Assembly: GCA_003240795.1 (NCBI GenBank)
Contig: QFNK01000044.1
Location: 1-9,745 of the forward strand
Direction of reading: 5' to 3'
Length of the DNA stretch: 9,745 bases
Source of the DNA: Micavibrio aeruginosavorus
Lineage (GTDB): Bacteria; Pseudomonadota; Alphaproteobacteria; Micavibrionales; Micavibrionaceae
Positions 7,501 to 9,745 of this stretch are shown piece after piece. A program made the position numbers and the translations under genes. The notes under the pieces are model-generated. The model searched no databases, was not told the DNA's origin, and saw only the letters and a list, made by a program, of their open reading frames with translations. Every line of letters starts with the position of its first letter. The stretch's first letter is position 1.

Positions 7501-8811
7501 TTATTCGGCGGGTGCAGGCTGTTTTCGTTGAAAACCAAGCCCTTCCGAGGTGAGCAGCCCAAGATCGGCCGCCAATTCATAGCCCGTGACGATGCGGTCA
7601 TGCTTGGCAGTGACCAGCCCGATCTCCGCATCCAGAACCGCCTGATCCGCCTCCAGCGTATCCTGAACCGTGCGCTCGCCCAGTTTGGCCTCCTCGCGCA
7701 CGCCCTCGCTGGAAAAGCGCTTGGCGGAGACTTCGAGTTCACGTGCCGAAATCTCCGCATCATAACTCGCCAGTTTTTTCCATTTGGAGACCAGAGAGCG
7801 CACCACCGCGCGCCGCGCCTCGACAATTTCCACGAATTGCTGGCTCGCACGGGATTTTGCCTCACGAATGCGGGATTGTGTCGCACCGCCTTCATAAAGG
7901 GCGATCCGTGCGCGAACGCCGATTGTACCCACCTCCGTTTTGTCGACGATGCCCGGCTGCGGGTCGCGGTCATGGGCGTAGGATGCAAAGGCGGTTACTT
8001 GCGGGTAGTGGCCGCTGCGCTCCACATCAATATCCTGCTCGGCCGCTTTTTGCTCATAACGGGAACGTGCGATCTGCGGATTGTTTCTTTCCGCCAGAGC
8101 TGCCAGCGCCTGTGCGGTTTCCGGAAACTGAAACGGGATGGACGGCATCTCCATATAGTTTTCCGGCATGCGTCCCGTCAGTTCTTCAAACGCCGTCTCG
8201 CTGTCATTCAAATTGCTGAGCGCGATTGCACTGTCCGCCAGTGCGTTCGCATAACGTGCTTCCGTTTGCTTTATATCCGTCTGGGTAACATCCCCCGCGT
8301 CGTATCGCGCACGGATGGATTTTTTCTCTCCCGACAAGAGTTCGATGTTCTTTTGCTGCAGGGACAAAACAAGACGGGCGCGGATTACATCCATATAAGC
8401 CCTTACCGCCCGCGAAAAGACATCCTGTTCGACTTGTTTGAGGCGCTCGCGGCTTGCCTCTATTCTCTCTTTCGCGCCCTCCATTTCCGCCTGGGTGCGG
8501 AAGCCGCGGAAAATATTCTGTTCGACGCTTATTACCGCGCCCTTTGTCGTGGCGCCGTCACCGGCGCTGAAATTTCCCGTCTTTATATCTGTGGCCGTCA
8601 GGTTCGCCTCCGCACTGGCACGGGGAAGCCATCCGGCGCGTGCCTGCGGATATTCCTCCTCTGCGGCCTTCATGTTGAAGCGTGCGGCCTGAATCGTCGG
8701 ATTATCGCGGCTGATCTCCTGCAAGACCGCATGCAGTGACATGGCACGCTCTTCAGCGAAGGCGTTGTGAGAGAGGAACAAGGCGGTCAGAAAAACAAGG
8801 ATGCGAGACAT
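7501..8811 (-). CDS. tolC: TolC-family outer-membrane channel protein
   Basis: This 436-residue TolC/OEP-family protein is close to the usual 420-490. A clear Sec signal peptide (MSRILVFLTALFLSHNAFA, then EE) predicts cleavage after residue 19. Two structural repeats are visible: the first OEP domain at about 25-212, with NPTI (37-40) and RARYDAGDVTQTDIKQTEARY (167-187); the second at about 233-420, with NNPQI (243-247) and the EGVREEAKLGERTVQDTL motif from 369. Long Ala/Arg/Glu/Gln-rich helices match the periplasmic alpha-barrel; the segments near 91-100 and 295-306 are candidate membrane beta-strands. It should form a trimeric exit duct. As the first gene of the run, it probably serves the RND pump encoded downstream, but TolC proteins are shared among systems, and the divergent surface-type gene suggests a possible second client. 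GGGG (plus-strand CCCC at 8820-8823) lies 8 bases before the ATG. The alternative Met24 would remove the signal peptide. Confidence 0.92.
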   Translation of the reverse strand: MSRILVFLTALFLSHNAFAEERAMSLHAVLQEISRDNPTIQAARFNMKAAEEEYPQARAGWLPRASAEANLTATDIKTGNFSAGDGATTKGAVISVEQNIFRGFRTQAEMEGAKERIEASRERLKQVEQDVFSRAVRAYMDVIRARLVLSLQQKNIELLSGEKKSIRARYDAGDVTQTDIKQTEARYANALADSAIALSNLNDSETAFEELTGRMPENYMEMPSIPFQFPETAQALAALAERNNPQIARSRYEQKAAEQDIDVERSGHYPQVTAFASYAHDRDPQPGIVDKTEVGTIGVRARIALYEGGATQSRIREAKSRASQQFVEIVEARRAVVRSLVSKWKKLASYDAEISARELEVSAKRFSSEGVREEAKLGERTVQDTLEADQAVLDAEIGLVTAKHDRIVTGYELAADLGLLTSEGLGFQRKQPAPAE

Positions 8812-8843
8812 GAAATGCGCCCCAATGAAGATATGCAGAAGGT

Positions 8844-8878
8844 TATATTCCGCATCCTATTTCAGGAAACGGAATATA
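8844..8878. repeat. 35-base interrupted inverted repeat in the tolC leader
   Basis: Outer arms TATATTCCG (8844-8852) and CGGAATATA (8870-8878) are a perfect 9-base match; after a 2+2 mismatch there is an inner 4-base stem TCCT (8855-8858) / AGGA (8864-8867) and a 5-base loop. It lies 32 bases upstream of the tolC ATG, just downstream of the candidate tolC promoter. It could be a repressor operator or a hairpin in the 5' untranslated mRNA; the sequence alone does not decide. Confidence 0.55.
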
Positions 8879-8887
8879 CAACCATGA

Positions 8888-8924
8888 ATACATGTATACT
8901 AGACCGCAATAAATGCATTTTCAA
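8888..8924 (-). promoter_or_regulatory. Candidate sigma-70-type promoter of tolC, overlapped by two palindromes
   Basis: On the minus strand TTGAAA (plus 8919-8924; 5 of 6 to TTGACA) and TAGTAT (plus 8896-8901; 4 of 6 to TATAAT) are separated by exactly 17 bases, giving an expected start near 8889 and a leader of about 78 bases. Two perfect 10-base palindromes overlap it: ATACATGTAT (8888-8897) covers the end of the -10 and the start point, and AAATGCATTT (8911-8920) covers the spacer and the edge of the -35. Their centres are 23 bases apart. Confidence 0.45.
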
Positions 8925-8977
8925 ACCGCTTATACTTCGGAATACCTATGTATTAGGAACTTTTTGCGCACTCCCGT

Positions 8978-8992
8978 TTAACCTATAATTAA
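8978..8992 (+). promoter_or_regulatory. Perfect TATAAT -10 overlapped by a CtrA-type box (TTAA-N7-TTAA)
   Basis: TTAA at 8978-8981 and TTAA at 8989-8992 are exactly 7 bases apart, the spacing of the alphaproteobacterial CtrA recognition site. Inside it, TATAAT (8984-8989) is a perfect -10 for the downstream plus-strand gene, 52 bases before its ATG. At the -35 position (8961-8966, TTTTTG) the match is poor, as expected for a promoter that depends on an activator. Recognition as a CtrA site assumes an alphaproteobacterial host. Confidence 0.5.
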
Positions 8993-9033
8993 ATCAAGGG
9001 TTGTAGTTTTGCATGAGGTTTACAAATTCGTGT

Positions 9034-9037
9034 GGAG
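9034..9037 (+). promoter_or_regulatory. Ribosome binding site that sets the start at 9044
   Basis: GGAG lies 6 bases before the ATG at 9044-9046. The other nearby ATG, at 9013, is in another frame, lacks a good site and soon reaches a stop, so 9044 is the start chosen. Confidence 0.7.
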
Positions 9038-9043
9038 ACAATC

Positions 9044-9745
9044 ATGAGCATCAACATTTCCCAAGACAGTCTTCCCCTGACGCAAGAAAACGCATCCATG
9101 CAAAACAGTCCGGAACCATTGAACGCTTTCATGAGTGCGCCGGTGCGCAAGCTTCACGCGGATGAATATATTGCGAGCGATCTGGACGGCGTGACTGACA
9201 GCTCGACAGGATCGGGCAATCTCAATTTTCTGATAATGCAGGCAGGGCAGACGGACGCCGCCATAATATCCCAGAACCCATATTCCTCCGCCGGGAACAT
9301 CGGCGATACGGCAGCAGCCCTTTCCGCCGCCGCGCGCAGTGACGGGGATGCGGGCAGAGCCGCCGCCGTGAATTATCAACGCGCGGCCGACAGTGAGGCT
9401 TTGCTGCAAGGCGATGGGTTTGCCCCTTTAAACCTGACACAGGCGGTGCGCAGCCAGTCCGAGACTTCCGTCACGAACACCAGTTCTTCGACAAGCAGTT
9501 CCAGTGCGGAAACCATTCAGACGCAAGCATCAATTCCAACTGCCTCCAGTCCCGGCACATTTCAGAACGGCACGAATGGCACGAATGGGGCAAACGGCCT
9601 GAACGGTGCAGACGGAACCGGCGGTAACAGCGGCGGTAATGTTACGAATATAACAAATATCAATAATAACAATACGACCAATAATTACACCGAGACGAAT
9701 ACCGTAAACAACGAAACAAACATCTCCATCATTGAGGGCGATATT
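9044..9745 (+). CDS. N-terminal part of an unrecognised low-complexity, probably secreted/surface protein; cut by right window edge
   Basis: The frame from the ATG at 9044 stays open for all 234 codons to the window end. I do not recognise the family. Residues 1-135 (MSINISQDSLPLTQENASMQ at the start) are mixed and Ala/Ser/Asp-rich, with no Sec signal or membrane helix. Residues 138-158 are Ser/Thr-rich, like a linker. Residues 176-199 have Gly at every third position for eight triplets (GTN GTN GAN GLN GAD GTG GNS GGN), a short collagen-like run. Residues 199-226 are 13 Asn and 8 Thr out of 28, and the frame then continues with ISIIEGDI. Lack of a Sec signal plus Gly/Asn/Thr/Ser-rich spacers is typical of the N-terminus of large type I-secreted adhesin-like proteins, which use a C-terminal signal and a TolC channel. 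The divergent tolC gene fits that idea, but no type I ABC exporter is in view. Existence as a gene: good support (start signal, long open frame, promoter). Function: inference. Confidence 0.72.
   Translation, partial: MSINISQDSLPLTQENASMQNSPEPLNAFMSAPVRKLHADEYIASDLDGVTDSSTGSGNLNFLIMQAGQTDAAIISQNPYSSAGNIGDTAAALSAAARSDGDAGRAAAVNYQRAADSEALLQGDGFAPLNLTQAVRSQSETSVTNTSSSTSSSSAETIQTQASIPTASSPGTFQNGTNGTNGANGLNGADGTGGNSGGNVTNITNINNNNTTNNYTETNTVNNETNISIIEGDI
9569..9640 (+). repeat. Collagen-like Gly-X-Y coding repeat (8 triplets)
   Basis: Eight consecutive codon triplets start with Gly, mostly Gly-X-Asn. The first two are an exact 9-base tandem copy (GGCACGAAT, 9569-9586); later ones diverge in codon choice (GGG, GGC, GGT, GGA), suggesting protein-level constraint on the glycine spacing after an initial duplication. 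Confidence 0.65.

Noticed and set aside
7528..8739. Long plus-strand open frame (about 403 codons) opposite the tolC gene
   Set aside because: It lies wholly antisense to a strongly supported TolC-family gene, its translation is Arg/Cys/His-rich without family motifs, and it has no convincing start signal. It is a codon-bias shadow.
1..9745. CRISPR arrays, insertion sequences, tRNA or rRNA genes
   Set aside because: No regularly spaced direct repeats with spacers, no transposase-like frames with terminal repeats and no recognisable structural RNA sequence were seen on reading the window.

Overview
The window reads as accessory or envelope-related chromosome from a Gram-negative bacterium, most likely an alphaproteobacterium. 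Supporting signs are a complete outer-membrane/periplasmic/inner-membrane efflux set, moderately GC-rich coding sequence with AT-rich intergenic gaps, an Ala/Pro-rich Sel1-repeat protein of the type common in that class, and a perfect TTAA-N7-TTAA (CtrA-type) box in the one large intergenic region. The class assignment is an inference; no rRNA or tRNA is present to fix it.

Layout. (1) 1-1194, plus strand: the 3' part of a Sel1-repeat protein, cut by the left edge. (2) 1219-1246: a strong hairpin between two convergent genes, serving both strands. (3) 1230-8811, minus strand, transcribed right to left: a TolC-family outer-membrane factor (7501-8811), a Uup-type ABC-F ATPase (5606-7462), a periplasmic membrane-fusion protein (4346-5497) and an RND/HAE-1 inner-membrane pump (1230-4343). 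Gaps between these genes are 38, 108 and 2 bases. The first and last gaps look operonic; the 108-base gap carries a dyad and a -10-like box and may hold a second promoter. (4) 8812-9043: a 232-base AT-rich divergent regulatory region with several palindromes, a candidate tolC promoter, a perfect TATAAT overlapped by a CtrA-type box, and a three-copy CGGAATA motif. (5) 9044 to the right edge, plus strand: the first 234 codons of an open frame without a Sec signal, containing a Ser/Thr-rich linker, a collagen-like Gly-X-Y run and an Asn/Thr-rich tract. It looks like the N-terminus of a larger secreted or surface protein.

How they fit. The pump, adaptor and outer-membrane channel together can form a tripartite proton-driven exporter spanning the envelope. 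The soluble ABC-F ATPase between the channel and adaptor genes has no membrane domain, so it cannot be a transport ATPase; family knowledge points to a ribosome-associated or DNA-associated role. The divergent low-complexity protein shares its promoter region with tolC, so it may be a TolC-dependent surface protein, but no type I secretion ABC exporter is visible here.

The most interesting items are the Uup gene embedded in an efflux operon with a GC hairpin pressed against its start codon, the dense divergent control region with its CtrA-type box, and the collagen-like/Asn-rich start of an unrecognised protein. No CRISPR array, transposon, phage gene or structural RNA gene was seen.
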